Shown here: positions 8,273 through 16,957 of the stretch, one piece after another
Layout: each line of letters opens with the position of its first letter
How positions within the stretch are numbered: the stretch's first letter is position 1
Source of the DNA: an uncultured Clostridia bacterium
GTDB taxonomy: Bacteria > Bacillota > Clostridia > Oscillospirales > Ruminococcaceae
Direction of reading: 5' to 3'
Length of the DNA stretch: 64,000 nucleotides
Assembly: GCA_947626165.1 (NCBI GenBank)
Contig: CANQRG010000009.1
Coordinates: forward strand, 57,569 to 121,568
The notes under the pieces: generated by a model
What the model saw: only the letters and a program-made list of their open reading frames with translations
What the model was told of the DNA's origin: nothing
The model's database searches: none
Made by a program: the position numbers and the translations under genes

Positions 8273-8479
8273 CTATCTCTCAACCGTTATACAACAGTCG
8301 GGACACATAATTGCACAGCTTTTACAGCCTATACAAGCGTCATCGTCAATGCATACCGCTGTGAAATAGCCCTTTGAGTTTCTCTTTTTCTTCTGAAGCT
8401 CAACTATTTTCTTTGGGCAGGCAGTCGTGCAAAGACCACAGCCTTTGCATTTTTCAAAATTAACAGTAATTTTTGCCAT
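8273..8479 (-). CDS. 2x[4Fe-4S] ferredoxin subunit of the 2-oxoacid oxidoreductase (delta)
   Basis: A 68-residue ferredoxin with two CxxCxxCxxxC/P clusters: CKGCGLCTTACPK and CIGCKSCAIMCPDCC. It is the first gene of the oxidoreductase operon and carries electrons from the alpha/beta/gamma complex. The size and position match the delta/KorD subunit. ATG follows GAGGAAAAG. Confidence 0.94.
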   Translation of the reverse strand: MAKITVNFEKCKGCGLCTTACPKKIVELQKKKRNSKGYFTAVCIDDDACIGCKSCAIMCPDCCITVER

Positions 8480-8523
8480 ACTTATACTTTTCCTCCTCGT
8501 TTATTTTTCAAAATAATTATCAA

Positions 8524-8760
8524 TTATTCATTCTCTGTTGTTTCTTCTTCATCTACATATTCCATAATATCGCCGGGCTGGCAATTTAATAATTTACAAA
8601 TACGTTCTAAAGTTCTTGTATCTATATTTCCCTTGCCATTTTTCATTTTGGTCAGTGCCGCCTGAGAAATAAGATTTTCCTTTCTGATTTTATATGTGGA
8701 AAATCCTTTTTGTTTTAGCAATTCAAATAGCTTTTCATATTTAAATGGCATTTTAGACAC
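8524..8760 (-). CDS. Small HTH regulator (Cro/C1, HTH_26 type), cassette 2
   Basis: A 78-residue single HTH of the short Cro/C1 class: FELLKQKGFSTYKIRKENL then SQAALTKMKNGKGNIDTRTLERICKLLNC, ending in the typical PGDIMEYV and an acidic tail. It lies just upstream of the oxidoreductase operon in the same direction, so it could affect that operon. It is related to the HTH gene at 9128-9334 (both end xCxxGDIxEY), and each is preceded by a ribbon-helix-helix gene. A 15-bp palindrome and an 8-bp inverted repeat lie upstream. Confidence 0.88.
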   Translation of the reverse strand: MSKMPFKYEKLFELLKQKGFSTYKIRKENLISQAALTKMKNGKGNIDTRTLERICKLLNCQPGDIMEYVDEEETTENE

Positions 8761-8799
8761 CTCTTTTATTTGCCAATATTACTTACTGAATACTTCATA

Positions 8800-8814
8800 G
8801 TAATATGTTATTAC
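8800..8814. promoter_or_regulatory. Palindrome upstream of the cassette-2 HTH gene
   Basis: GTAATA-TGT-TATTAC, a perfect 6-bp inverted repeat with a 3-base centre, 40 bases before the HTH start codon. A candidate operator by position and symmetry only. Confidence 0.4.
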
Positions 8815-8847
8815 AATTTTTGTGGCAACTGTACAAAATACACAAAT

Positions 8848-8871
8848 ACATTCACTAAACATTGTGAATGT
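8848..8871. promoter_or_regulatory. 8-bp inverted repeat between the RHH and HTH genes
   Basis: ACATTCAC-N8-GTGAATGT. It may be an operator or a short RNA hairpin after the RHH gene. It lacks a U-run, so it is not a good terminator. Confidence 0.35.
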
Positions 8872-8910
8872 TTACCATCGACTATTCACTCGTCCAAGTG
8901 TATAATGCAA

Positions 8911-9105
8911 TTACACACTATTTTTATCTCTTTCTATAGCTTCATCAGCTGCTCGATTAAGAAACTTGTTCAGAGAACCGTCATACTCCTTTGCATGTGC
9001 TGCAAGTTTTTCCTTTTTACCTATCGGAACTCTCATCTCTATTCTTTCATAGTGCTCTTTGTTGTATTTATCAATTGCTTTTATCTTATCTTTACTAGCA
9101 GGCAT
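8911..9105 (-). CDS. Ribbon-helix-helix (Arc-like) small protein, cassette 2
   Basis: A 64-residue protein of the Arc/CopG-like type: a basic N-terminus KAIDKYNKEHYERIEMRVPIGKKEKL (the strand that would contact DNA) then an amphipathic helix with AAHAKEYDGSLNKFLNRAADEAIERD. It is nearly identical through the core to the protein at 16373-16564. It is preceded by AAGGTGGTAAAAAT, a site also conserved at the second locus. RHH proteins of this size usually autoregulate as antitoxin-like repressors, but no toxin is evident. Confidence 0.85.
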   Translation of the reverse strand: MPASKDKIKAIDKYNKEHYERIEMRVPIGKKEKLAAHAKEYDGSLNKFLNRAADEAIERDKNSV

Positions 9106-9127
9106 ATTTTTACCACCTTATATCCGT

Positions 9128-9334
9128 TTAATCTTCCCTATACTCTAATATATCACCTATATCACATTCAAGCAAACTGCAAAGCTTTGATAGGACAGCA
9201 TAAGATACACTTTTGTTGTGCCTCAATCGTTGCAATGTAGCTTCTCCTAATATTTTTTCTTTTCTTAAACGTGATGTATTATAGCCTTTTGCTTTTAATT
9301 CTGCTAAAACATTAATTTTATATCTTATAGGCAC
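9128..9334 (-). CDS. Small HTH regulator (Cro/C1, HTH_26 type), cassette 1
   Basis: A 68-residue Cro/C1-type protein: INVLAELKAKGYNTSRLRKEKILGEATLQRLRHNKSVSYAVLSKLCSLLECDIGDILEY. It has the same build as the gene at 8524-8760. It sits 13 bases downstream of an RHH gene and 22 upstream of another, forming RHH-HTH-RHH-HTH in tandem. Function unknown; probably a local transcription regulator. Confidence 0.87.
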   Translation of the reverse strand: MPIRYKINVLAELKAKGYNTSRLRKEKILGEATLQRLRHNKSVSYAVLSKLCSLLECDIGDILEYRED

Positions 9335-9347
9335 ATTACCGCCTCCG

Positions 9348-9533
9348 CTAATCCTTTAACATTCCATTAGTATCTGCGTTGATTAGGTCTTTAATATATG
9401 CGTTTACACTCTTTCCAAGCTCTGACGCTTTTTTAAAGATCTTTTCTTTATCGCCCTTTTTTACAGTTAAAACGACCCTTTCATAAGCCTTTTTATTATA
9501 CTTTTGCTTACTTGCTGTTGATGTCTTTCCCAT
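9348..9533 (-). CDS. Ribbon-helix-helix small protein, cassette 1
   Basis: A 61-residue RHH-like protein: MGKTSTASKQKYNKKAYERVVLTVKKGDKEKIF then KKASELGKSVNAYIKDLI. ATG 9533 is used; the ORF track's TTG lies upstream without a good site. The fold pattern (basic strand, two helices, the second ending SVNAYIKDLI) is common among clostridial small RHH proteins. It diverges from the acidic gene at 9679, with a 12-bp palindrome ATACAATTGTAT between. Confidence 0.82.
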   Translation of the reverse strand: MGKTSTASKQKYNKKAYERVVLTVKKGDKEKIFKKASELGKSVNAYIKDLINADTNGMLKD

Positions 9534-9617
9534 ATGTTCTACCAACCTTTCAATACAATTGTATTTTATTAATAAAAATTTGCTCCAATTAAATTACAAA
9601 TTTGTGCATTTTAACCA

Positions 9618-9647
9618 TTGAAAATACTATGCACAGTATGCTATTAT
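9618..9647 (+). promoter_or_regulatory. Sigma-A-type promoter for the small acidic gene, copy 1
   Basis: TTGAAA, 18 bases, TATTAT. The spacer contains TATGC-ACAG-TATGC. The second locus (16.68 kb) shares CATTGA, TATGCTAT and the TGACATCAATG start context. Confidence 0.5.
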
Positions 9648-9678
9648 ATTTACAATAAAAATATAGGAAGTGACATCA

Positions 9679-9891
9679 ATGAAAGAAAAAATCGGAGCAA
9701 TCCATTTAGTGGATTTTGAAGAAGTAATGAAAGAGGCTGAAAAGCTAGAAGGGCTGTCTGAAGTATGTGTAATGTACTTTATACACGTATATGGTGATGA
9801 CATTTTAAGAGGAGCGCTTGAATGTTTAGCAGACGAAACCAAAAGACTAAGCGAACATTGTTATAAACTTATGCAAGAAGCGGAAGAATGA
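9679..9891 (+). CDS. Small acidic helical protein, divergent from RHH cassette (copy 1)
   Basis: A 70-residue acidic, helix-rich protein that I do not recognise. Pattern: HLVDFEEVMKEAEKLEGLSEVC, then FIHVYGDDIL, then ALECLADETKRL and a Cys-containing end. It aligns over its length with 16740-16955 (GLS near the middle, YG, a Leu-rich amphipathic helix, Cys near the end) at low identity. Both are divergent from an RHH gene. ATG 9679 has AGGAAG ten bases upstream; an in-frame GTG three codons before is matched by TTG in the paralogue (GTG/TTG ACA TCA ATG), so the longer start may be used. Confidence 0.7.
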   Translation: MKEKIGAIHLVDFEEVMKEAEKLEGLSEVCVMYFIHVYGDDILRGALECLADETKRLSEHCYKLMQEAEE

Positions 9892-9896
9892 TTTAA

Positions 9897-10055
9897 TTAT
9901 CCATTTTCTATTGTCAATTATCAATTATCAATTATCAATTAATAAACCCGCCGTTGCACAAACTATAACATTTATCAAACTTTCCAAAGGCGGCAAAGCG
10001 TGCAGGGCTCAGCCCTGCCGGTCCGCCGGTCTTGCTTCTTGCCTCTAAATCTCTT
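9897..10055. repeat. Composite intergenic repeat, copy 2
   Basis: TTGTCAATTATCAATTATCA-type units, then CCCGCCGTTGCAC, CCAAAGGCGGCA, a GGGCTCAGCCC palindrome, GGTCCGCCGG and CTTGCTTCTTGCCTCT. The same modules appear near 19.1, 24.3 and 48.9 kb. No gene seen. Confidence 0.6.
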
Positions 10056-10072
10056 GCCTCTGGGAAAATGGC

Positions 10073-10735
10073 TTAGCCATTTTCCCATATATTGCGTACA
10101 TAACGCTTTATTACCTTAATTTTCGTGCGTTCGCATTCAAACTCACAGGGCGACGAGGTAAACACTACAGGCAGACCTGTCTGCTTTGAAACCTCATCAG
10201 CATAGTCAAGAGAATCCAGAACGGTCTGAGTGTCTGTCTCCTCACCTAAGTTTGAATTGTTTATTATACCCGTATGCTTAAAGCGCGCGGTATATTCTAT
10301 CTCTCTCATAAGCGAAACAGCGTCATCAGGTTTACTTGTCAGAAGTCTGTACTTATTGATAACATAAAGCATATCAATGTCTCCCGACTTGGAAAGCCTC
10401 TCAAAAACAGACTTGTATCTTCCCAAAGCAGTCGAACCGCTGTCGTCTCCGCCTACATCTATTATAAGATAACCTTCTTCACTTGTCAGCCTTTCGATGT
10501 CAAAGCTTATCGCAGGTATATCAAGATTAGAATTTGCGTACATAGGCGTGATAAGCTCAATGTTATTTTCTGAAAACAGGTCACCGAAATCGGCGGTTCT
10601 GAAATACGGATTTACAATGTCAAGATCTACAACCGTAACTTTTTTTCCGCTTTTAGACATATCAAGTGCAAGATTTACGGAGATATTTGTCTTACCGCTT
10701 CCGTAATGCCCTGTGATAATAGTAACCTTTTTCAA
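10073..10735 (-). CDS. ParA/MinD-type P-loop ATPase
   Basis: A 220-residue nucleotide-binding protein of the MinD/CobQ/ParA group. The deviant Walker A is TGHYGSGKTNISVNLA at residues 8-23, switch I VDLDIVNPYFR near 39, Walker B LIIDVGGDDSGS near 94. The start is TTG at 10735 with GGAGGTAGATT before it. It has no partition partner and no Cys clusters. Similar proteins occur near 2-oxoacid oxidoreductase genes in clostridia, so a role in that metabolism or in Fe-S handling is possible; this is inference from neighbourhood. Confidence 0.85.
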   Translation of the reverse strand: MKKVTIITGHYGSGKTNISVNLALDMSKSGKKVTVVDLDIVNPYFRTADFGDLFSENNIELITPMYANSNLDIPAISFDIERLTSEEGYLIIDVGGDDSGSTALGRYKSVFERLSKSGDIDMLYVINKYRLLTSKPDDAVSLMREIEYTARFKHTGIINNSNLGEETDTQTVLDSLDYADEVSKQTGLPVVFTSSPCEFECERTKIKVIKRYVRNIWENG

Positions 10736-10783
10736 AATCTACCTCCGCTTAGATAACAACTTCTTTGACGCCTTAATATGCAA

Positions 10784-10822
10784 ATAAATGACTGATACTA
10801 ATAAAGTATATCAGTCATTTAT
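10784..10822. terminator. 14-bp perfect hairpin after ftsH
   Basis: ATAAATGACTGATA pairs perfectly with TATCAGTCATTTAT around an 11-nt loop. It lies downstream of ftsH (-) and upstream of the ATPase gene. The T-run is weak, so this is a terminator or mRNA-end hairpin with moderate support. Confidence 0.5.
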
Positions 10823-10902
10823 AGATTATATCATATTTTGATTTTTATTTCAATACTTTTGAAAGTAACAATTACAGCTTTGTCTGCCGTTACAATTTTC
10901 CT

Positions 10903-12801
10903 CTATTCGCTTTCATCAGCTTTAGAATCATTATCCTCTGTGTCTGAAGTCTTAGAAAGTTCACCTTTCATTAAAGCCTCAAAATCATCACCGTCGATCT
11001 TTTCATTCTTGATAAGATAATCTGCAACCAAATGGAGCTGGTCGATATGCTCTCTGAGAATTTTCTCCGCATCTTTGAAACAGTTTTCGATAATGCTTCT
11101 TATCTCGCTGTCTATTTGATAAGCGATCTCCTCGCTGTAGCGATTTCCGTTAGTATAGTCACGACCCAAAAATACCTCGTGCTCGTCATTTCCATAAACA
11201 ACTGGTCCGAGCTTCTCGCTGAAACCGTACCTTGTAACCATACTTCTCGCAGTAGAAGTAGCACGCTCAAGGTCGTTTGAAGCGCCTGTTGAAATATCGT
11301 CAAGAATAATTTTTTCAGCCACACGTCCGCCGAGCAAAACTATAATATTCTGATACATTTCCTTTTTGGAGACATAAGCCTTATCCTTTTCAGGAAGAGA
11401 AAGAGTAAATCCTCCTGCCGCACCTCTCGGAATAATAGACACCTGATGCACCTTATCCTGCCTGTCGCAGTAGTAGGTGCAGATAGCGTGACCGCCCTCG
11501 TGATACGCAGTAAGTCTTTTTTCATTTTCAGTAACGACCTTAGAACGTTTTTCAGGTCCGGCAATTACCTTAATTGAAGCCTCCTCCAAATCCTCGCTGG
11601 TGATGGCTTTTCTGTTCTTTCTTGCCGCAAGCAGACTTGCCTCGTTGATAAGGTTCTCCAAATCTGCTCCTGTAAATCCGACCGTTGTCTTTGCAATGGT
11701 TTTCAGGTCAACATCGGGCGCTAACGGCTTGTTTCTAGAGTGTACTTTCAGTATCTCCTCCCTGCCCTTAACGTCGGGATACGAAACTAAAATCTGCCTG
11801 TCGAATCTGCCCGGACGGAGCAGCGCCGGGTCGAGAATATCACGCCGGTTTGTAGCCGCCATAACGATTATACCCTCGTTGCCTGTAAAACCGTCCATTT
11901 CAACAAGAAGCTGGTTAAGCGTCTGTTCACGCTCGTCGTGACCGCCGCCCAGTCCTGCTCCTCTTTGACGTCCTACAGCGTCTATCTCATCTATAAATAT
12001 GATTGCAGGTGCGTTTTTCTTTGCCTCAGAAAACAAGTCTCTTACTCTCGACGCACCCACGCCGACAAACATCTCAACAAAATCTGAGCCGGAAATCGAG
12101 AAAAACGGTACTCCTGCCTCTCCTGCAACAGCCCTTGCAAGCAAAGTTTTACCAGTTCCCGGAGGACCTAAAAGCAATACGCCTTTAGGAACCCTTGCGC
12201 CTATCTCGTTATACTTTTTAGAATCCTTTAAGAAATCGACAATCTCGGCAAGCTCTTCCTTTTCCTCGTCTGCGCCTGCAACGTCGTCGAAGGTAGCCTT
12301 TTTACTGGTAACCATATGCTGCTTAGCATTAGATTTTCCAAAGTTGCCTATCTTTCCTCCGCCGCCGGCAGTTTTCATCATCATATAAACGAATAAGCCC
12401 ATTGCTCCCAGAACTACCAGTGTGGGTATTAGATTTATCCAGAAGCTGTTGTCCTTTACCTCTTTCATATTCATCTTAAGAGGTTTATCAGGATGCGCTT
12501 TGTTATACTCTTTTTGATAATCGTACTGATCGTTGAAAATTCTGTTGTAGAAGGCTGTCACACTCGGCACAGTGTATTTTTTCTCCTGCGATGAACCGAT
12601 AAGTTTGTAACTAAGCTCTCCTGATCCCAAATCAAGAGTAAACTCCGATACTCTGAGATCGTCAAAATAACCTGTAATAGTCGAATAATCAACCTCGTCT
12701 TTATTTGTATTTACGTTATTCAACATAAATACAAGACCTGTTATTATTGCTAACGATACCAAAATATAAATAATTAAGCTCTTATTTCTGTTTTGTTTCA
12801 A
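10903..12801 (-). CDS. ftsH: ATP-dependent zinc metalloprotease FtsH
   Basis: Membrane-anchored AAA+ protease that degrades unneeded or misfolded membrane and soluble proteins. 632 residues: TM helices near 9-27 and 121-141 with an extracytoplasmic domain between, Walker A GPPGTGKT at 212-219, Walker [15 protein letters not shown] arginine region, then the zinc site HEGGH near 435 (a Gly variant of HEAGH). A Ser/Asp-rich tail ends the protein. The start is TTG 12801 after GGAGTTGACAAA. It is downstream of tilS, as in Bacillus (tilS-hprT-ftsH), but hprT is missing between them. Confidence 0.97.
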   Translation of the reverse strand: MKQNRNKSLIIYILVSLAIITGLVFMLNNVNTNKDEVDYSTITGYFDDLRVSEFTLDLGSGELSYKLIGSSQEKKYTVPSVTAFYNRIFNDQYDYQKEYNKAHPDKPLKMNMKEVKDNSFWINLIPTLVVLGAMGLFVYMMMKTAGGGGKIGNFGKSNAKQHMVTSKKATFDDVAGADEEKEELAEIVDFLKDSKKYNEIGARVPKGVLLLGPPGTGKTLLARAVAGEAGVPFFSISGSDFVEMFVGVGASRVRDLFSEAKKNAPAIIFIDEIDAVGRQRGAGLGGGHDEREQTLNQLLVEMDGFTGNEGIIVMAATNRRDILDPALLRPGRFDRQILVSYPDVKGREEILKVHSRNKPLAPDVDLKTIAKTTVGFTGADLENLINEASLLAARKNRKAITSEDLEEASIKVIAGPEKRSKVVTENEKRLTAYHEGGHAICTYYCDRQDKVHQVSIIPRGAAGGFTLSLPEKDKAYVSKKEMYQNIIVLLGGRVAEKIILDDISTGASNDLERATSTARSMVTRYGFSEKLGPVVYGNDEHEVFLGRDYTNGNRYSEEIAYQIDSEIRSIIENCFKDAEKILREHIDQLHLVADYLIKNEKIDGDDFEALMKGELSKTSDTEDNDSKADESE

Positions 12802-12825
12802 TTTGTCAACTCCATTCCGTAGAAA

Positions 12826-12925
12826 TTAGAATTAAAAGACAACAGATTAGAAATTTATCTTCCAACTGCCTGAATTTAAAGTCTAGATTCTTAATTCTAA
12901 CCTCTAACTTCTAACCTCTAATATA
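12826..12925. repeat. Heptad satellite and inverted repeat between ftsH and tilS
   Basis: Read on the minus strand it has TTAGAGG-TTAGAAG-TTAGAGG-TTAGAAT, a period-7 satellite, whose end is inverted-complementary to TTAGAATTAA at 12828. No gene seen. Confidence 0.5.
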
Positions 12926-12944
12926 ACACTAAATTGTGATAGTT

Positions 12945-14282
12945 TTATGATATTTCAACCTCTAAAATTCGCTTTGTATTTTCATCAGCCGATACTCGCT
13001 CGTCTGCGCCGAAGCCTTCGACATATATAACTCCGTCGTTATCGCTTAAAACAACAACCTTATGACGTTCTTCAAGCGGAATGCTCTCATTAAAAAGCTT
13101 TTTCAAGCTCTTTGTAAGACCTCTTTCTGCAAGCCTTATTTTATCTCCGCTTTTTCGGTTTCTGAGAAAAATCTTGCCTTTTATTTTATCATAATCAATA
13201 TCTTTCTTTGTAAACATATTGTGAACATTAGATTCATTACTATCCCTTTCAATAAGACAGATTTTTACCCTTCTGTCTAAAAAAAACTCGCTTACTTTAT
13301 CAGTATTTTCAAATGATATTTCTTTAAAGTAAACCTGTGGCTTTTCTTTTTCCCCAGTAATAATTAGCTTTCCCGTTTTAACGCTTGCGTAAACATTCTT
13401 TTTGAGATTTATTTTCTTGCCTTCTTCACACGCTCTCTTTAAATCTTCAAGTTTTGCCGCCGAAACCTCAACCTCGTACCTTTTTAAAAGCATTATAAGC
13501 ATACGGTTCAAAACTGCCTCGTGTGACGAAAAAACAACTTCATAATCAAAAGTATTTTCATCTGTCTGAGCCCTTTTGAGCAAATTCTCAGCCTCAGTGC
13601 TCAAATAATCCTCGTCGAGTTTTATAGAATTAAGCGTTTTGCTTATATTTTGGTAAAGACTCCCGTTTTGCTCTTTTGATATCTCGGCTAATTTAGGAAC
13701 AACTAAATGCCTTATCTTGTTTCTTGTATAGTCGTTTGAATTATTAGTCGAATCAGTAACATAACCGATATTTCGTTCGCTTAAAAACGCTTCAATTTCC
13801 TCTCTTGTGCAATCTATCAGCGGACGCACTATGTTTCCACGTTTGTTAGGCACTCCGCAAAGACCTTTAAGCGCAGTTCCTCTTATGAGATTTATCAGCA
13901 TAGTTTCAACGCTGTCCGAAAGAGTGTGCGCTGTGCAAATCTTATCCGTCTTAGCGGTTGAAAAAAAACTATATCTCAGCTCTCTTGCACCCTCCTCGAT
14001 ACCCAACTTATTTCCTTGGCAATATCCTTTAACGTCTACGCTTTTAACAGTAAGGTGTATTCCGAGATTTTTGCAAAGTTCAACACAAAACCTCTCGTCA
14101 CGGTCGCTCTCCTCACCTCTTAGATTGTGGTTTATGTGCATAGCTGACACATTATAGCCCAGTTCAGTTAAACACACCAAAAGTGCAACGCTGTCTGCTC
14201 CGCCGGAAAGCCCGACAAGTACGCTATCCGAAGAAGAAAGCATATCATATTTTGATATTGTATTTTTTACTTTTTCGAGCAT
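12945..14282 (-). CDS. tilS: tRNA(Ile)-lysidine synthase
   Basis: Converts the wobble cytidine of tRNA-Ile(CAU) to lysidine using ATP and Lys, so that AUA is read as Ile. The PP-loop VGLSGGADSVALLV lies near residues 21-34, followed by HINHNLRGEESDRDE, ICTAHTLSDSVET and the RPLIDCTREEI segment; TilS substrate and C-terminal domains follow, ending near VSADENTKRILEVEI. ATG 14282 has GGAG seven bases upstream, so the six extra ORF-track residues are unlikely. Length 445, normal. Essential in most bacteria. Confidence 0.95.
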   Translation of the reverse strand: MLEKVKNTISKYDMLSSSDSVLVGLSGGADSVALLVCLTELGYNVSAMHINHNLRGEESDRDERFCVELCKNLGIHLTVKSVDVKGYCQGNKLGIEEGARELRYSFFSTAKTDKICTAHTLSDSVETMLINLIRGTALKGLCGVPNKRGNIVRPLIDCTREEIEAFLSERNIGYVTDSTNNSNDYTRNKIRHLVVPKLAEISKEQNGSLYQNISKTLNSIKLDEDYLSTEAENLLKRAQTDENTFDYEVVFSSHEAVLNRMLIMLLKRYEVEVSAAKLEDLKRACEEGKKINLKKNVYASVKTGKLIITGEKEKPQVYFKEISFENTDKVSEFFLDRRVKICLIERDSNESNVHNMFTKKDIDYDKIKGKIFLRNRKSGDKIRLAERGLTKSLKKLFNESIPLEERHKVVVLSDNDGVIYVEGFGADERVSADENTKRILEVEIS

Positions 14283-14355
14283 AATAATACTCCGTTTCAT
14301 ATTATTAATGGATAACAGACAATTTTTATCAATTATCTGTTATCCATCTTTTAAT

Positions 14356-15705
14356 CTACTGCTCCCTAATAACGTCTATACTCCTGAACAACTGATATTC
14401 TCCCAGCCATGCCAGTTTAACAGTACCCGTCTCGCCGTGACGGTTTTTAGCAACTATACATTCAGAATCCCCTTGATTCGGATTCATCTTGTCGTAGTAG
14501 CCCTCACGGTACAGGAACATTACAATATCCGCATCCTGCTCAATAGAACCCGATTCACGCAAATCAGCCAGCAGGGGTCGGTGATCTGTCCTGTTCTCCG
14601 GTCCACGGGCTAGCTGTGAAAGACATATTACCGGAACATCAAGCTCCTTTGCCATCAGCTTTAGCTGCCTTGTAATCTCTGAAACCTCAGTTACACGGTT
14701 AGTATGGCGATTAGGACTTTCCATAAGCTGTAGGTAGTCTATAATAACAAGACCCAGATTTCTCATTCTTCTTAGCTTTGCCTTCATCTGCGGAACAGTC
14801 AACCCCGCAGAATCGTCTATATATATGGGCAGTTCTGACAACGCTCTTGCGCCCTCTGCAAGTTTAGTCCAGTCCTCGACCTCCAGCATACCGCTTCTCA
14901 GAGAATTATTATTTACCAGCGATTCTGACGAAAGCATACGGGAAACAAGCTGTTCCTTGCCCATTTCAAGAGAGAAAATAGCAACCTGCTTATCAGAAGT
15001 CTTGCACATATTTCTAGCAACATTCAGTGCAAATGCGGATTTTCCCATACCGGGCCGCGCCGCCAGAATTATCAAGTCAGATTTATTTAGCCCTGTTGTA
15101 TAACTGTCAAGAAGCGCAAATCCCGTCTTAGCGCCGAGAAATTTCTCCTTGTCAGAACCAGAAATTTTTTGCAGTCTGTCATAAGACTCTATGATGATCT
15201 CATCAATTTTCGTAAGACCGTTGGAAGCCTTGCCCTTTCTTATGTCATATATTCTCTGCTCGGCAATATCAAGCAGATTTTCAGCGTCAACAGTTGTTGC
15301 CGCCTTTTCTATAATATCCTGAGCAGTCTCAATTAGCGACCTCAGATAAAATTTATCTTCAATTATCTTGCAGTAGCTCGCTATATTTGAAACAGACGGT
15401 ACGTTTTCCATCATACCTTTAAGGTAAGTCTTAGCCATTACGCTTGTTTCAAATACGCCTGTTTCATAAGCCTCGTTGCCCACAGTTACTATATCAACAG
15501 TTTCATTATTAGTGAACATTCTCACCATTATATTGAAAATCTGCTTGTGTATATCGTTGTAAAAGCACTCAGGCTTTAGCGTTTCAATTACGGTCGGAAG
15601 CGCCTTTTGTGCGTCAATCAATACGCCGCCCAGAACAGTCTGCTCTGCCTCTAGGCTGTATGGAATTTCTCTGCCAGTAATTTCTGGCTGATTATTCAAG
15701 TCCAT
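14356..15705 (-). CDS. dnaB: Replicative DNA helicase DnaB
   Basis: Hexameric 5'-3' replicative helicase (DnaC in Bacillus naming). 449 residues: the N-terminal helicase-interacting domain starts YSLEAEQTVLGGVLID; the RecA-like core has Walker A ARPGMGKSAFALNVA near 210, IFSLEMGKEQLVSRML, LVIIDYLQLM, the H4 region and the Arg finger region. No intein. ATG follows AAAGGAGCGTCATATAA. It lies 72 bases downstream of rplI, the usual Firmicute pair. Confidence 0.97.
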   Translation of the reverse strand: MDLNNQPEITGREIPYSLEAEQTVLGGVLIDAQKALPTVIETLKPECFYNDIHKQIFNIMVRMFTNNETVDIVTVGNEAYETGVFETSVMAKTYLKGMMENVPSVSNIASYCKIIEDKFYLRSLIETAQDIIEKAATTVDAENLLDIAEQRIYDIRKGKASNGLTKIDEIIIESYDRLQKISGSDKEKFLGAKTGFALLDSYTTGLNKSDLIILAARPGMGKSAFALNVARNMCKTSDKQVAIFSLEMGKEQLVSRMLSSESLVNNNSLRSGMLEVEDWTKLAEGARALSELPIYIDDSAGLTVPQMKAKLRRMRNLGLVIIDYLQLMESPNRHTNRVTEVSEITRQLKLMAKELDVPVICLSQLARGPENRTDHRPLLADLRESGSIEQDADIVMFLYREGYYDKMNPNQGDSECIVAKNRHGETGTVKLAWLGEYQLFRSIDVIREQ

Positions 15706-15777
15706 TTATATGACGCTCCTTTCCAAATTAATACCGAAACAACAGGCAATACATATTGCCCTTGCTTAACTTGATAT

Positions 15778-16224
15778 CTATTGTTCTAATACTTTTACTT
15801 TTATTGAAAAATTAACCCCCTGCGAAAGCTTGACCGCTGCATTAAAATCACCGTAGCTTTTTATCTCGCCGTTTGTTGATATTTTCTTTTTATCAATTTC
15901 AATACCGTAAAGCTCTTTTATCTTTTCACTGATACTAAGAGCAGTAACCGCGCCGAACAGCCTTCCGCCCTGTCCTGCCTTTGCCTTTATCTCAATAGTC
16001 TTGTCTTTGAGCTTTTCTGCTATTTTCTCGTTTTCAGCCTTTTCAACTTCCAGCTTGTGCTGCTTAGATGCTTTTTTGCCCTCAAGCTCGTTTAAGTTCT
16101 TGGCGTTTGCCTCGCAGGCAAAACCGCGTGCAATCAGAAAGTTTCTCGCATAACCGTCGGCTACATTAAGAATATCCCCTGCTTTGCCCGAACCTTTAAC
16201 GTCCTTTAATAAAATTACTTTCAT
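15778..16224 (-). CDS. rplI: 50S ribosomal protein L9
   Basis: 148 residues: the N-terminal rRNA-binding domain [31 protein letters not shown], a Lys/Glu-rich connecting helix (about 45-80) and the C-terminal domain with [14 protein letters not shown]. It precedes dnaB. In most Firmicutes gdpP directly precedes rplI; here an RHH/acidic gene pair and repeat sequence separate them. ATG follows AAAGGACGATAGAAT. Confidence 0.97.
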   Translation of the reverse strand: MKVILLKDVKGSGKAGDILNVADGYARNFLIARGFACEANAKNLNELEGKKASKQHKLEVEKAENEKIAEKLKDKTIEIKAKAGQGGRLFGAVTALSISEKIKELYGIEIDKKKISTNGEIKSYGDFNAAVKLSQGVNFSIKVKVLEQ

Positions 16225-16229
16225 ATTCT

Positions 16230-16372
16230 ATCGTCCTTTCTAGAAGCAAGAGACCAGAGACAAGCACTTTACAAAAATATCTTGCTTCTTAAATTATCTA
16301 TCTACTATCCATTGTATCCATTATAAATTAACCATTGTAAATTGTTCATTATCAATTATCCATTGTCAATTG
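16230..16372. repeat. Composite intergenic repeat, copy 3
   Basis: AGAAGCAAGAGACCAGAGACAAG followed by ATTATCCATTGTCAATTG-type units up to the RHH stop. It is made of the same AT satellite and GCAAGA modules as the other copies. No gene seen. Confidence 0.55.
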
Positions 16373-16564
16373 TCAATTATTATTGTCTCTTTCTATAGTC
16401 TCGTCAACTGCTCGATTAAGAAATTTGTTCAAAGAGCCATCATGCTTCATCGCATGAGCCGCCAGTTTTTCTTTTTTACCCTTTGGAACTCTCATATCAA
16501 TTCTGTCATAGTTTTTTTTATTATACTTAGCTGTTGCTCTTAACTGAGCTTTACTAACTGACAT
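16373..16564 (-). CDS. Ribbon-helix-helix small protein, second locus
   Basis: A 63-residue RHH-like protein, MSVSKAQLRATAKYNKKNYDRIDMRVPKGKKEKLAAHAMKHDGSLNKFLNRAVDETIERD. It is close to the protein at 8911-9105, sharing KKEKLAAHA and DGSLNKFLNRA. ATG 16564 with AGAGGTGGTAATAAAT is used. It is inserted between gdpP and rplI together with the divergent acidic gene at 16740. A candidate mobile or duplicated regulatory module of unknown function. Confidence 0.84.
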   Translation of the reverse strand: MSVSKAQLRATAKYNKKNYDRIDMRVPKGKKEKLAAHAMKHDGSLNKFLNRAVDETIERDNNN

Positions 16565-16739
16565 ATTTATTACCACCTCTATAAAATAAGACCACTCTTC
16601 TCATTAAATATATCATATTTGTGCAATATAATCAATATATATTTGTGGGAGTAGTGAATATTTGTATATTTTGCCCATTGATTTTATAATCCTGACATTA
16701 TATAATTATGCTATATAATACAGAAGGGACTTGACATCA

Positions 16740-16955
16740 ATGGAAAAAGTAATTACAGACAAAATAATATCCGATATAGAAGAAATCAAATGCAATTCTG
16801 ATTTGCTGGCAGGGCTATCATACATCCTGACCGTATTTTTTGAGACCACATATGGGTCTGAAGATGTAATAAGAGTTTTCTCATATCTAATGGAAGAGGC
16901 ATATAAAATGCAGGATAAATGCAATTCTCTTCTTAAATTGACAACTGATAAATAA
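16740..16955 (+). CDS. Small acidic helical protein, second locus (paralogue of 9679-9891)
   Basis: A 71-residue acidic protein: SDIEEIKCNSDLLAGLSYIL, then FFETTYGSEDVIRVFSYLMEEAYKMQDKC. It matches the 9679 product in the positions of the acidic helix, GLS, YG, Leu-rich helix and Cys. It is divergent from an RHH gene with a related promoter and an identical TTGACATCAATG-type start context. I do not recognise the family. It points against the gdpP-rplI-dnaB direction and would break that operon unless transcription continues through it. Confidence 0.68.
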   Translation: MEKVITDKIISDIEEIKCNSDLLAGLSYILTVFFETTYGSEDVIRVFSYLMEEAYKMQDKCNSLLKLTTDK

Positions 16956-16957
16956 TT

